Shown here piece by piece: positions 34,257 through 43,045 of a stretch of DNA of 64,000 nucleotides; positions within the stretch are counted from its first letter, which is position 1; each line of letters opens with the position of its first letter. The stretch is from assembly GCA_051252415.1 (NCBI GenBank), contig JBPOGA010000016.1, positions 1-64,000 on the forward strand, in the 5' to 3' direction. A program made the position numbers and the translations under genes. Source of the stretch: JBPOFY01 sp051252415. Lineage in GTDB: Bacteria; Verrucomicrobiota; Verrucomicrobiia; Opitutales; Coraliomargaritaceae. Below the pieces are notes generated by a model. It was not told the DNA's origin. It searched no databases and saw only the letters and a list, made by a program, of their open reading frames with translations.

Positions 34257-37049
34257 ATGATACCCCTCCCCCGAAAAACACTACTAGTCGCCATACTCCT
34301 AGCCCTAGATTACACTCAACTTCACGCTGAAGAGCCCGCGCAGCCCGTATCAACCTACCCCGAGCTTGCACCGACATACGTAACTGGAAGCCACACACCT
34401 TCCACTCGCGTTACACTTACAGTTCCTCTAACTACGATAAGCTTAGATGATTTAAATCGATGGGGTGACTCCTCACCTATCGACGCGCTGCGCAAGCAAC
34501 CTTTTTCATTTGGAGCGACTAATACTGAGAACGACAGCAATAGTGGCACTGGATCAGCAAGCGCCAATATACGTGGCCTAGGGAACCTTTCCACGCTCAC
34601 TTTAATCAATGGTCGACGAGCTGGAGGGAACAGTGCATCGGGCTTTCAACACGGTGGGTTTGCTGATCTCAACCTCATACCTGCAGCTGGGATCGAAGAG
34701 ATACAAATTGCAACTGATGGCACGTCTGTCGCCTATGGATCGGATGCCGCAGCGGGCACCGTTAACATTCTGCTCCACGACTTATACGAAGGGAATCGTA
34801 TTGATACAAACTTTAGCAACACAACAGATGGCGATGCCTCGGAAAAATCATTCTCATTCCGAACAGGTCAATCGCTCAGTGAATCGACTCATCTCGTGCT
34901 CCTCGGTAGCTGGTATCAACGCAACTCTATCGAAGCACGCGATCGCAGCATTTCTAAAAATGCAGATCGACGCGATCAAGGTGGACAGAATCAAGCCAGC
35001 ACGACCTTCCCAGGTAAAATCATGGTCAACTATGTCGACTACGTGCTAAAAGACGGTGTCGATAGTCCGCTGACAACAGTAGGCAGTATCACTGATAACT
35101 ATGACGTTAGAGATCCCAATGTTGACTTCTACAATTTCAGCGAAGCAGCTGTAGCGATTCCAGAAGTTGAGCGTAAAAGCTTCATGGCCAACCTAAGCCA
35201 TGACATCAGCGATGACCTACAGTTCTGGGGTGAGTTTCTCTACACAGACTCGTCATTTATGAACGGACTCGCGCCCGCCCCGTGGCAAACGCTCGATTTC
35301 CCTGGATTCGCATTCAACCCTGCGATCATGGATGCGGTTCGTTTGAGTCCACACCTCTCCGGAGGCGTCGATCCAAATACAATCAACGCACTTACTTACC
35401 GTAGCTTCGAGCTAGGCAATCTTGAGAATCGCCAAGACAAAGAAGCACTTCGCGGCCTTGTCGGCCTACGCGGCAGACTCGGCGAATGGAATTGGGAGAG
35501 TGCCCTGCTCTACATACAAACAGAATTGGACGAACACTGGTCTGGTGTAGCCGATCGACGCATTCTAAATGATGACATCGTCAGTGGCGCGTTCAATCCC
35601 TTTGCACTCGCATATGCCACAGGCACTCTCCCCGGAAGCATCACTCCGTATAGCAATGAAGCAGCACTTCTAAACGCTGCGGCGTCTCCAACAAATCATT
35701 ATGATGAAACATTCTGGAGCTATGATTTAAAATTCAGTGGCCCACTCTTTGAAATATCCAGCGGCTCTGTGCAATTCGCCACGGGTATCGAATATCGAAA
35801 CGACAGCGTTGATATCAGTATTGATGAGATTTTTGAATCCGGATCAAACCTTGGTGGAGCAGAAAAACAATCCTACGCTGCGGACCGCAACGTCATGGCG
35901 ATCTTTGCAGAAACACAGATTCCATTGATCAAAACAGAGACTCAACAACTCGACTTAGGACTCTCGCTTCGCTACGAAAACTACCAAGACGACTCCAAAG
36001 ATTCGGGCAACACCAATAACTATGACGCCCTCGTCTATAAGGCAGCGCTCACCTACCAGCCACACGAAGCCGTGCAACTACACGCAGCGGTCGGCACATC
36101 ATTCCGCGCACCCACACTCTCAGAAAGCTACGGTGGCGACAGCTTTGTTAACCCGATCTACAATGACCCTCTCGGCCACACCGCGCCGAGCTCACGAATT
36201 AATACCTTCCTATCCAGTAATTCAGACTTAGATCCCGAGACCTCCACAAACATCAATCTCGGCTTTGTATTTGAGCCTAACAAAGCGCGTGGCTGGCGAC
36301 TCTCAGTCGACTACTATCATATCGAGAGTGAAGATGTCATCGTAAATGGAGCCCAGTATTTCGTGAATGAAAACGCAAACGGGCAAGGCGGTGGCTTTGG
36401 CACACCAGGCAACTTCAACCCCGACGCACCTTTCGCCGATCAAGTCACTCGTAATTCGGCTACTGGCGCTCTAACCAGTGTCTCTGCAGATTGGTTCAAT
36501 GCGGCTCAACTCAACACCGATGGAATCGACTACAAACTAAGTTATAAAAAACCTACTACATCCGGATTCTGGCAAGCAACACTTGGAGTCAATCAATCCC
36601 TCACGTATAAACTAAAAGCTTCAGACGGCTCTCCATACGAGTCATTCCTCGGCAAGCTCGTCGATCCACGAGCCGCTGGCGGCAATATCATAGGCCGTGG
36701 CTCCATACCCCGCTACAAAGGCTATCTAGAACTCCTTTGGATACATAAAGGCTTCACCCTTGGCGGAACGCTCAACTACATTCATTCACTTGAGGACAAT
36801 CCAGAATTCACCATCGATGGGGGACCTCGCAAAGTCGATTCCTGGACAACGCTCGACCTCGTCGCCAGTTACCATTGGTCAGACACATCTAGTAAATGGC
36901 TCAACGACACCACCCTCACCTTTGGCATTGATAACGTCACCAATGAAGCCCCCCCATTCGCAGCAGGCGCCTTTGCTGATGGCTACGACAGCTCACTCTA
37001 CAGCCTTGCTGGTAGACGCTTACGAATTGGACTGAGTAAAGAGTTTTAG
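34257..37049 (+). CDS. TonB-dependent outer-membrane receptor
   Basis: A 930-residue receptor with a signal peptide (about 1-24), plug domain (about 40-165) containing ANIRGLGNLSTLTLINGRR and GSDAAAGTVNIL, then a 22-strand-type barrel ending in LRIGLSKEF with the terminal Phe used by the BAM machinery. There is no TonB-box that I can name with certainty and no SusD partner beside it, so it is not a classical SusC. The ligand is unknown. It is convergent with the regulator gene of the YcaO operon, which raises the possibility of peptide or metallophore uptake, but this is only a positional hint. Confidence 0.92.
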   Translation: MIPLPRKTLLVAILLALDYTQLHAEEPAQPVSTYPELAPTYVTGSHTPSTRVTLTVPLTTISLDDLNRWGDSSPIDALRKQPFSFGATNTENDSNSGTGSASANIRGLGNLSTLTLINGRRAGGNSASGFQHGGFADLNLIPAAGIEEIQIATDGTSVAYGSDAAAGTVNILLHDLYEGNRIDTNFSNTTDGDASEKSFSFRTGQSLSESTHLVLLGSWYQRNSIEARDRSISKNADRRDQGGQNQASTTFPGKIMVNYVDYVLKDGVDSPLTTVGSITDNYDVRDPNVDFYNFSEAAVAIPEVERKSFMANLSHDISDDLQFWGEFLYTDSSFMNGLAPAPWQTLDFPGFAFNPAIMDAVRLSPHLSGGVDPNTINALTYRSFELGNLENRQDKEALRGLVGLRGRLGEWNWESALLYIQTELDEHWSGVADRRILNDDIVSGAFNPFALAYATGTLPGSITPYSNEAALLNAAASPTNHYDETFWSYDLKFSGPLFEISSGSVQFATGIEYRNDSVDISIDEIFESGSNLGGAEKQSYAADRNVMAIFAETQIPLIKTETQQLDLGLSLRYENYQDDSKDSGNTNNYDALVYKAALTYQPHEAVQLHAAVGTSFRAPTLSESYGGDSFVNPIYNDPLGHTAPSSRINTFLSSNSDLDPETSTNINLGFVFEPNKARGWRLSVDYYHIESEDVIVNGAQYFVNENANGQGGGFGTPGNFNPDAPFADQVTRNSATGALTSVSADWFNAAQLNTDGIDYKLSYKKPTTSGFWQATLGVNQSLTYKLKASDGSPYESFLGKLVDPRAAGGNIIGRGSIPRYKGYLELLWIHKGFTLGGTLNYIHSLEDNPEFTIDGGPRKVDSWTTLDLVASYHWSDTSSKWLNDTTLTFGIDNVTNEAPPFAAGAFADGYDSSLYSLAGRRLRIGLSKEF

Positions 37050-37104
37050 CGAGTGACAGTTGGTAGACGCAGCAATTAAACAAGCTGCAATAAACGTCCG
37101 TCCC

Positions 37105-37758
37105 TCACTCACTCCAATCGAGGCCGCTGCGGTGCTTCACAATCCCCTTCTCTAAAGCGAAGTGAATGATCGCGGATTCGTTCTTCAAATTAAGTTTTTG
37201 CATCGCATTATGGCGATGCCGGCGGACAGTGAATGAGCTGAGGCCATACTCTTCGGCGATTACCTTTTCTGACTTTTGTTGAGCGATCGCTCGCAAAATA
37301 TGCAGCTCGCGTTTTGAAAGGACGCGAAAATAAGCATCCGAATCATTCCGAATACGATCAAGAACCTGTTGAACGCTTTTAGAATAAAAAACATGCCCAT
37401 CGGAAACTTCGCGGCAAGCACTCACAAGGACCTCACGAGACAATTCCTTTTTGCGAATAAAGCCGAGAATACCTGAACGAGTCACTTGTCGCACCGTATA
37501 ATCATCACATTCGGCTGACATTGCTAAAATACGCTGCCCCCGCCCTATATCCATAATACGATCAGCCAATTTTAGGCCATCCAATTTGGGCAAAATCAAG
37601 TCTAAAACGATAAGGCTAAAAGGCTGCTGTTGATACAGTTCCCAAGCTTGCTCTCCGTCCTCAGCCAGAACGATCTCATCAAAATTAAATTCATCGCTAA
37701 GCACTTCAGTGATATATTCACGTGCATATTGTTCATCTTCTACTATCAGGGCTTTCAT
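37105..37758 (-). CDS. LuxR-type response regulator at the end of the YcaO operon
   Basis: A 217-residue regulator. The receiver domain (1-120) has E7/D8 and phospho-acceptor D53 in LIVLDLILPKLDG. The C-terminal LuxR helix-turn-helix has LSKRELHILRAIAQQKSEKVI and SSFTVRRHRHNAMQKL. It lies 44 bases after the YcaO-like gene on the same strand and has no kinase partner on that strand. The hybrid kinase transcribed divergently ends in a possible phosphotransfer domain and lacks an output domain, so the two probably form a phosphorelay. Confidence 0.92.
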   Translation of the reverse strand: MKALIVEDEQYAREYITEVLSDEFNFDEIVLAEDGEQAWELYQQQPFSLIVLDLILPKLDGLKLADRIMDIGRGQRILAMSAECDDYTVRQVTRSGILGFIRKKELSREVLVSACREVSDGHVFYSKSVQQVLDRIRNDSDAYFRVLSKRELHILRAIAQQKSEKVIAEEYGLSSFTVRRHRHNAMQKLNLKNESAIIHFALEKGIVKHRSGLDWSE

Positions 37759-37802
37759 TTGTTAAGGTATCTCAACAATAAGGTTAACATCTTGGCACCT
37801 GT

Positions 37803-38687
37803 CTACCAAAAGAAATAATTTTCCGCCTCTCCGAGATAGTGTCGAGACGGTGCCTCGATAATTGTTCGCCATACACTCGCATACGCATCCCATGGTCCTT
37901 TAACAGCTGAATCAAAGAGTATATTTGCTGCGCCAGGAGCTGCGACAACCTCTTGCTTCAAACGATTCAAAAACTTCAACTTCCCTTGGTCTGTAGAGAA
38001 AAACCGGATACGACGCTCAAAGACATCCCCTCGCTCTCCAGCGACCAGCGGTTGCGAAACCTCTGACAATTGCTTTAAGAGGCTTTGAATTCGATCCATT
38101 TCGACCAGTGCCCTACCTGTCGCATGCTTGATAGTATCTCCCGCGCCAAACGCATAAGCGTGCCCATACTCTGTCATCGACCAAATAAGGATCACACTAT
38201 GCGAGCTGAAAGGGTTCTCAATTGAAATGGCGGACATATCTGGCCATGGATCTTTTGTACACTGATGCCTGAGCAAGCCTTCCCACCAGCAAATCAAACA
38301 ATGCCGCTCAATCGACTCACGAAACGCAGCACCCCGTGCTTGACGCCGAAACAATCCAGGAAATGCCGCAAAACCATTCGAGCTCCCATCGAGATCAATC
38401 CCGCCACCTCCTTGCTTTCGACACGAATGAACCGCCCAGCGCTCCATTGCCTCTGAAATCGCCATATAGCAGGCAATTTGAGTCGTCGCATGGCAACCTG
38501 CCCCATCGGGTTGCTCCGTCACTTGGAGTTGCTTGTGCTTCTCCCCAACAATCCCGTCCTTTAAATACGTAACCGCATGCACACAAGGCTCACCAAAGAC
38601 ATCTGCATTAGCATGCTCCATTCGAGCAATTGGCCCGCCCGTCGACTCCATTGCTTTAGCGTATCGTGTTGGTGCTAGGTTTAGCAT
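37803..38687 (-). CDS. Compact YcaO-like protein (candidate peptide cyclodehydratase)
   Basis: A 294-residue protein showing the three acidic ATP-binding motifs of YcaO enzymes in order and at normal spacing: ATTQIACYMAISEAMER (E79, E82), SSNGFAAFPG then AFRESIERH (E124, E127), and ATGRALVEMDRIQ (E196). YcaO proteins phosphorylate a peptide amide and so drive azoline, thioamide or amidine formation in ribosomal peptides. It is shorter than most (400 or more residues) and has no PxPxP tail as in azoline-forming members. No E1-like partner, TfuA or dehydrogenase is adjacent. A 45-codon gene 90 bases upstream is the obvious substrate candidate. The fold call is by motif only. Confidence 0.75.
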   Translation of the reverse strand: MLNLAPTRYAKAMESTGGPIARMEHANADVFGEPCVHAVTYLKDGIVGEKHKQLQVTEQPDGAGCHATTQIACYMAISEAMERWAVHSCRKQGGGGIDLDGSSNGFAAFPGLFRRQARGAAFRESIERHCLICWWEGLLRHQCTKDPWPDMSAISIENPFSSHSVILIWSMTEYGHAYAFGAGDTIKHATGRALVEMDRIQSLLKQLSEVSQPLVAGERGDVFERRIRFFSTDQGKLKFLNRLKQEVVAAPGAANILFDSAVKGPWDAYASVWRTIIEAPSRHYLGEAENYFFW

Positions 38688-38715
38688 TTATCTAGTCGTT
38701 TATAACACAAAGAAA

Positions 38716-38755
38716 AGTGCCTAAACCATAAGTATTACTCTACGGATTAGGCACT
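38716..38755 (-). terminator. Intrinsic terminator or attenuator between the peptide and YcaO genes
   Basis: On the minus strand AGTGCC..., read as GGCACT arms (12-base arms with one mismatch; AGTGCCTAA pairs perfectly), closes a 16-base loop and is followed by TTTTCTTTGTG. A terminator here would make far more peptide mRNA than YcaO mRNA, as is usual in modified-peptide operons. The YcaO start lies 28 bases beyond it. Confidence 0.7.
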
Positions 38756-38777
38756 CGAAGTAATTTATCCGACCGAA

Positions 38778-38915
38778 TTAGATCGACGGAACACAAGTAG
38801 GAACTGAAGCATCCACATTCGCCTTCTCGGCTGAATTACGAACAACTGAATCCAATTGTGCGGATTGTTTACCCATCTTTAAATTGAGGAATAATGCACT
38901 TAACAATGATTTCAT
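38778..38915 (-). CDS. 45-residue putative RiPP precursor peptide
   Basis: This short open frame encodes 45 residues: N-terminal MKSLLSALFLNLKMGKQ, a polar helical middle (LDSVVRNSAEKANV) and the tail DASVPTCVPSI. Cys, Thr and two Ser are concentrated in the last eleven residues, as in the core of thiazole/oxazole-type precursors; there is no other Cys. The frame begins with ATG after an A/G-rich stretch (AAAGAAAGATCAG), a fair ribosome site. It is followed by an intrinsic terminator and then the YcaO-like gene. It could instead be a secreted signalling peptide. No processing site such as GG is visible. I do not recognise a known leader family. Confidence 0.65.
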   Translation of the reverse strand: MKSLLSALFLNLKMGKQSAQLDSVVRNSAEKANVDASVPTCVPSI

Positions 38916-38936
38916 ATTTTACTGATCTTTCTTTGC

Positions 38937-38958
38937 ATGCTGACTTAATTGACAGCAT
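38937..38958. promoter_or_regulatory. Dyad in the divergent promoter region of the peptide operon
   Basis: ATGCTG and CAGCAT lie symmetrically around ACTTAATTGA, a 22-base operator-like dyad 22 bases upstream of the peptide ATG, in the 176-base gap to the hybrid kinase gene. The string TTGACA (38949-38954) inside it could be a plus-strand -35 box. It is a candidate site for the LuxR-type regulator of this cluster. Confidence 0.4.
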
Positions 38959-39091
38959 ACAAATATCGTCGCCATAGAGCATCTGATCACAATCCACCAA
39001 TGTGGCACAAATACACCAATTTCAATAAGAAGAGCTAATTCCGATGCGGACTAAAATAATCAATCCGTTCCGCACACCATCCCTACACATT

Positions 39092-42000
39092 ATGAGAAAG
39101 ATTATAATACTGATCTTATCAATTACTACAATGTGGGGATTAGAAGTGAACAACACAGCCTACACAGCCTATACCACCAACGAACACCTGGGCGGAGCTA
39201 TAACCAATCAGATTGCAGAGGACATGTATGGAAATCTCTTTTTTGCGAACGAATCTGGCCTACTCAAATTTGACGGTGAAAACTGGTCTCTAATGCCAAC
39301 CACAAGGCAATCGAGCTATATCAGCTCAACCGTAACTGACTGGAACAATCGCATCTGGATTTCAAGCCCACAAACCATCGGCTACTACTCCACTGATAGC
39401 CATAATGGCTATGTTTATCATGACCTAACCAGTTCCATTTCGGACGCAGGCATAGGGACATTTTGGAAACTCTACGCAGACAGGCAATATATCTACCTCA
39501 TTACTGCAACCCACGTCTTACGCTGGAACGGCGAATGCTGGGAGCAATGGAGCTTTGAAGTAGAACGTAGAATTCTCCCAAGTTGGATCAATGATACGCT
39601 CTACATCCACGCTCGCGGAACTGGAATCTTTCGATTTACCGGAGGCGACTTTGATCTAATCGCAGATGAAACAAAAGCCATCAGTTCCGGCATCATTTCA
39701 GTAATAGAGGAGAACGTCGATGGACTTCTTTGCGCCACGATCAGTAATGGTTTGTTCGTTATGAAAGATGGTGCGTTTCGACCATCCAAAATCCCAATTA
39801 AAACGTCCCAAATTTTCCACGCACAAAACATAGGAGATGGCTACATCCTGTTTAGCACCGGCGAAGATGGCATCCTAATTATTAACAGAGAAACTAATGA
39901 AGTTAGCAGAGTCTCACACAATAAGTCATCCAGCTTTCACATACATGAACATAGTTCGGGAGCTGTTTGGGCGGCTACAACAAACTCCATCTTAGAAATC
40001 TCAAACACAAGGTTAAGTTACTATTCCGACAATGCGTATGACATTATTCGCCAACAAGAGAACATCTTCTACACAAATGGAAATGAGCTTAAAGTTGCAT
40101 ATAGTAATGCCAAGAGCTCGCCTCCAAAAACATTGTTAGAAGGCACTGCAATTTGGGACCTGCATCCGACAAACACTGACCTACTCTATGGTGGATATAA
40201 AATCTTCGGCATATTTGACAATGAGAATGCAACCCAAGAAATAACGCACCCAAGACATGTGACTAGCTTCTACCCCAGCAACAACCCAGACCTGGTCTAC
40301 ACTAACGACCCGCCGACCATCAGTCGCTGGAGCAACGGACTATCTGGCTGGGAACACGTCGACTCTCTAAGTGAGTTTAACTCACGAGCACTCTCCTTAG
40401 TCGAACTGCCGAACGGGAAACTTCTAATCTCGACTGAGAACAGCTCCTTACTACTAGTCACATGGCCACTTGAGCCAAATGAATCCGAACCAACAAGCAT
40501 CACCCCACTCACTGAAGCGCACGGATTACCCGATAAATTCATTTGGGCACATTGCCTCCGACTCAACGAAAACGTCATCGTGATCTCAAATAGAGGTCTT
40601 TATCGATACGATAACGAAACCGAGACCTTTGATTACGACCCAGCACTCGGCAACGACCTCGGGACCGATGCCTACGGGCTCGAATATTGCCCCGCAGCAG
40701 ATGGTAATGATTGGGTTTTGCGTCTCCCTTCCGCACAGCAGAATCAGAATATTATTGGGCAGCTATCCTTCAATGAGAACCAGCACTTCAATTGGACCCC
40801 CTGGCAACTCCCCTCCTTGCACCTAGCAGGGAAAGTCGAAGCACTCTTACACGAGACAATAGATGGCGTTGAAGCACTCTGGGTCGGCGGCAGTAAAGAC
40901 CTACTGCGCTACGACCTCAGCAACATGCCTCAGCATCCGGCCCCTCACACCCGGCTCACTGCAATTCGCGAACAACAAAACAATCAGGCCTATTACAATG
41001 GCGCAGGCGCGGCTCCCAAAGAAGTCGAATGGTCCTACCCACAGAAAGATCTGCGCATTGATTTTGCCGCCCCGCCCTCACCGATCGTCGTTACCGGATA
41101 CCGAACTCGTCTCATAGGGTTCAACGACACTTGGACAGAACCAAGCAAATCAACCTTCCGCGAATTCACCAACTTATCACACGGCACGTATACATTCGAA
41201 GCACAAGCAATTGACGAATTTGGCAGAACTGGAACGAGCGCCCAATTCAGTTTCAAGATTCTTCCGCCATGGTATCGAACCGTTTATGCCTATTTCGCTT
41301 ATGTCGTCATAAGTATACTGATTATCCTTATTGCGAATCGATGGAATAGTCGCCGTCTACGTTTACGCAATGAAGCGCTTGAAGCCCTAATCAATGAACG
41401 AACCTACCAGCTCGAAGATCAAAAGTTGAAGTTAATCAAAGCCAATAAGGCGAAGCAGAACTTCCTAGCAAGCATGAGCCACGAAATCAGAAATCCGCTC
41501 AACGGTGTCATCGGCATCGCACGTATTCTACGAGAGCGACAACAGACTGCAGGAGGCCAAGTCTCCGAAGAACTGACTCACTTACACTCCTGCAGCACAC
41601 ACCTCCATCAACTACTGGGTCAAACGCTCGATTACTCTAGTCTAGAAGCTGGCAAACTCGGAATCAAGATGGAGTCCTTCAACCCATCCACTCTACTCGA
41701 TGAGGCGATTCACATCCAACAAAAAGCTGCTGATGAAAAAGGTCTCACGCTCTCGTTAACTAAGCCCAACCTGCCTTACCATTGGAAAGGCGACCCTACC
41801 CTGCTTCGTCAAATACTGATTAACCTTCTGTCCAACGGAATCAAATATACACCCACAGGGTCTGTAAGCCTCACTCTCAGTTATAAGGAAACAGAGGACT
41901 CCGTGCGGACCTGCTTTGAAGTAGTCGACACCGGACCTGGTATTCCAAAGGATCAACAAACCATGGTCTTCGAGGAATTCACTCGCCTACCAGAGAGCGA

Positions 42001-42886
42001 AGCCAGCCAGATCCCAGGCACCGGACTCGGACTCACCATTTCATCTGAAATGGCACAGTTGATGGGAGGCGACCTCAGCCTCGACGGTGCATATCAAAGC
42101 GGTGCCCGATTCGTGCTCAATTTAGAATTCGGGATCGACCTTTTACCTCTCAAAAAATCGGTCAGTGATCAGGATCATTCGTTAACACTGAGCGGTAAGA
42201 AAGTCCTCATTGCCGACGACATGGACTTCAATCGCTATATCAGCGCAGAAATCCTACGTAGCATGGGCGCTGACATCGACGAAGCCGAAGATGGGCTCGT
42301 CGCACTGAACCTGCTCAAAAGCTCCACATACCATATTGCGATACTTGACATCAGCATGCCGAATATGACAGGCCCTGAAGTTGTCGAATCCTTTTTGAAA
42401 GACCACCACGGCCCGCCCCCAGAGTTCATTGCCCTAAGTGCATACAGCAACCCTGAGATGGAAGCAAAATGTAGGACTTCTGGCTTCGACGACTTCATCG
42501 AAAAGCCACTCGACCCCGAGAAGCTTCAAAAGCGACTCTTACGATACAGTCGTGCGAGCCACGACTCAAAGGGCTCCACAACAGACATACTACAGTATCT
42601 ATCGGAAAGTGGCACAAAGCCTCTTAGCGAGCTACAAGACCAATATCAAAAGTCATTCAAGAAAGAGCTCGATCAACTTAAATTGGCATTAATCAAAGAT
42701 GACCTCGAAGCGCAGCGAGATATCATCCACAAGCTTCTCGGACTCTGCAATGTGCATAAGGATCAACAGGTGAACGAACGAGTGGAAGCGCTCTCCAAAC
42801 TGAGTAAAGAAAAAGCACCGAAAGAAGCCTTCGTTGAGATCATCGAAAATCTCAAAACGCAGATCGACCAGATGTTTGGCAGCTAG
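39092..42886 (+). CDS. Hybrid two-component sensor kinase (propeller/Y_Y_Y sensor, REC, Hpt-like)
   Basis: About 1264 residues from the ATG at 39092, chosen because MRKIIILILSIT starts a signal peptide; an upstream ATG at 39044 would bury it. Numbered from 39044, residues 40-650 form a beta-propeller sensor (repeats such as QIAEDMYGNLFFANESG), followed by a Y_Y_Y domain (about 650-740) and a membrane segment (about 745-765). Then come HisKA with H813 (FLASMSHEIRNPLNG), HATPase (NLLSNGIKYT, DTGPGIP, GTGLGLTIS), a receiver with D1102 (ILDISMPNMTG) and a C-terminal Hpt-like helix bundle with H1229 (HKLLGLCNV). Unlike Bacteroides hybrid systems it has no AraC output domain, so it should pass phosphate on to a separate regulator. 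Confidence 0.9.
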   Translation: MRKIIILILSITTMWGLEVNNTAYTAYTTNEHLGGAITNQIAEDMYGNLFFANESGLLKFDGENWSLMPTTRQSSYISSTVTDWNNRIWISSPQTIGYYSTDSHNGYVYHDLTSSISDAGIGTFWKLYADRQYIYLITATHVLRWNGECWEQWSFEVERRILPSWINDTLYIHARGTGIFRFTGGDFDLIADETKAISSGIISVIEENVDGLLCATISNGLFVMKDGAFRPSKIPIKTSQIFHAQNIGDGYILFSTGEDGILIINRETNEVSRVSHNKSSSFHIHEHSSGAVWAATTNSILEISNTRLSYYSDNAYDIIRQQENIFYTNGNELKVAYSNAKSSPPKTLLEGTAIWDLHPTNTDLLYGGYKIFGIFDNENATQEITHPRHVTSFYPSNNPDLVYTNDPPTISRWSNGLSGWEHVDSLSEFNSRALSLVELPNGKLLISTENSSLLLVTWPLEPNESEPTSITPLTEAHGLPDKFIWAHCLRLNENVIVISNRGLYRYDNETETFDYDPALGNDLGTDAYGLEYCPAADGNDWVLRLPSAQQNQNIIGQLSFNENQHFNWTPWQLPSLHLAGKVEALLHETIDGVEALWVGGSKDLLRYDLSNMPQHPAPHTRLTAIREQQNNQAYYNGAGAAPKEVEWSYPQKDLRIDFAAPPSPIVVTGYRTRLIGFNDTWTEPSKSTFREFTNLSHGTYTFEAQAIDEFGRTGTSAQFSFKILPPWYRTVYAYFAYVVISILIILIANRWNSRRLRLRNEALEALINERTYQLEDQKLKLIKANKAKQNFLASMSHEIRNPLNGVIGIARILRERQQTAGGQVSEELTHLHSCSTHLHQLLGQTLDYSSLEAGKLGIKMESFNPSTLLDEAIHIQQKAADEKGLTLSLTKPNLPYHWKGDPTLLRQILINLLSNGIKYTPTGSVSLTLSYKETEDSVRTCFEVVDTGPGIPKDQQTMVFEEFTRLPESEASQIPGTGLGLTISSEMAQLMGGDLSLDGAYQSGARFVLNLEFGIDLLPLKKSVSDQDHSLTLSGKKVLIADDMDFNRYISAEILRSMGADIDEAEDGLVALNLLKSSTYHIAILDISMPNMTGPEVVESFLKDHHGPPPEFIALSAYSNPEMEAKCRTSGFDDFIEKPLDPEKLQKRLLRYSRASHDSKGSTTDILQYLSESGTKPLSELQDQYQKSFKKELDQLKLALIKDDLEAQRDIIHKLLGLCNVHKDQQVNERVEALSKLSKEKAPKEAFVEIIENLKTQIDQMFGS

Positions 42887-43045
42887 CGACGCCAGGCCTC
42901 GGCAGGCCGCAAGGAAACAGTTAGTCACATAAGCAAAGCTCCTGCTACCTGTGACTGAGTTAAGCCACGCTTGCTCAAAATGGTCGAAATGGACTAATCG
43001 GAGTAATCGCCGCCGACTTTATGCAAATCATAGTTAATAGACACT

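Noticed and set aside
34257..37049. SusC of a classical SusC/SusD polysaccharide system
   Set aside because: There is no SusD-like gene beside it, and the receptor lacks an obvious N-terminal carboxypeptidase-like extension.
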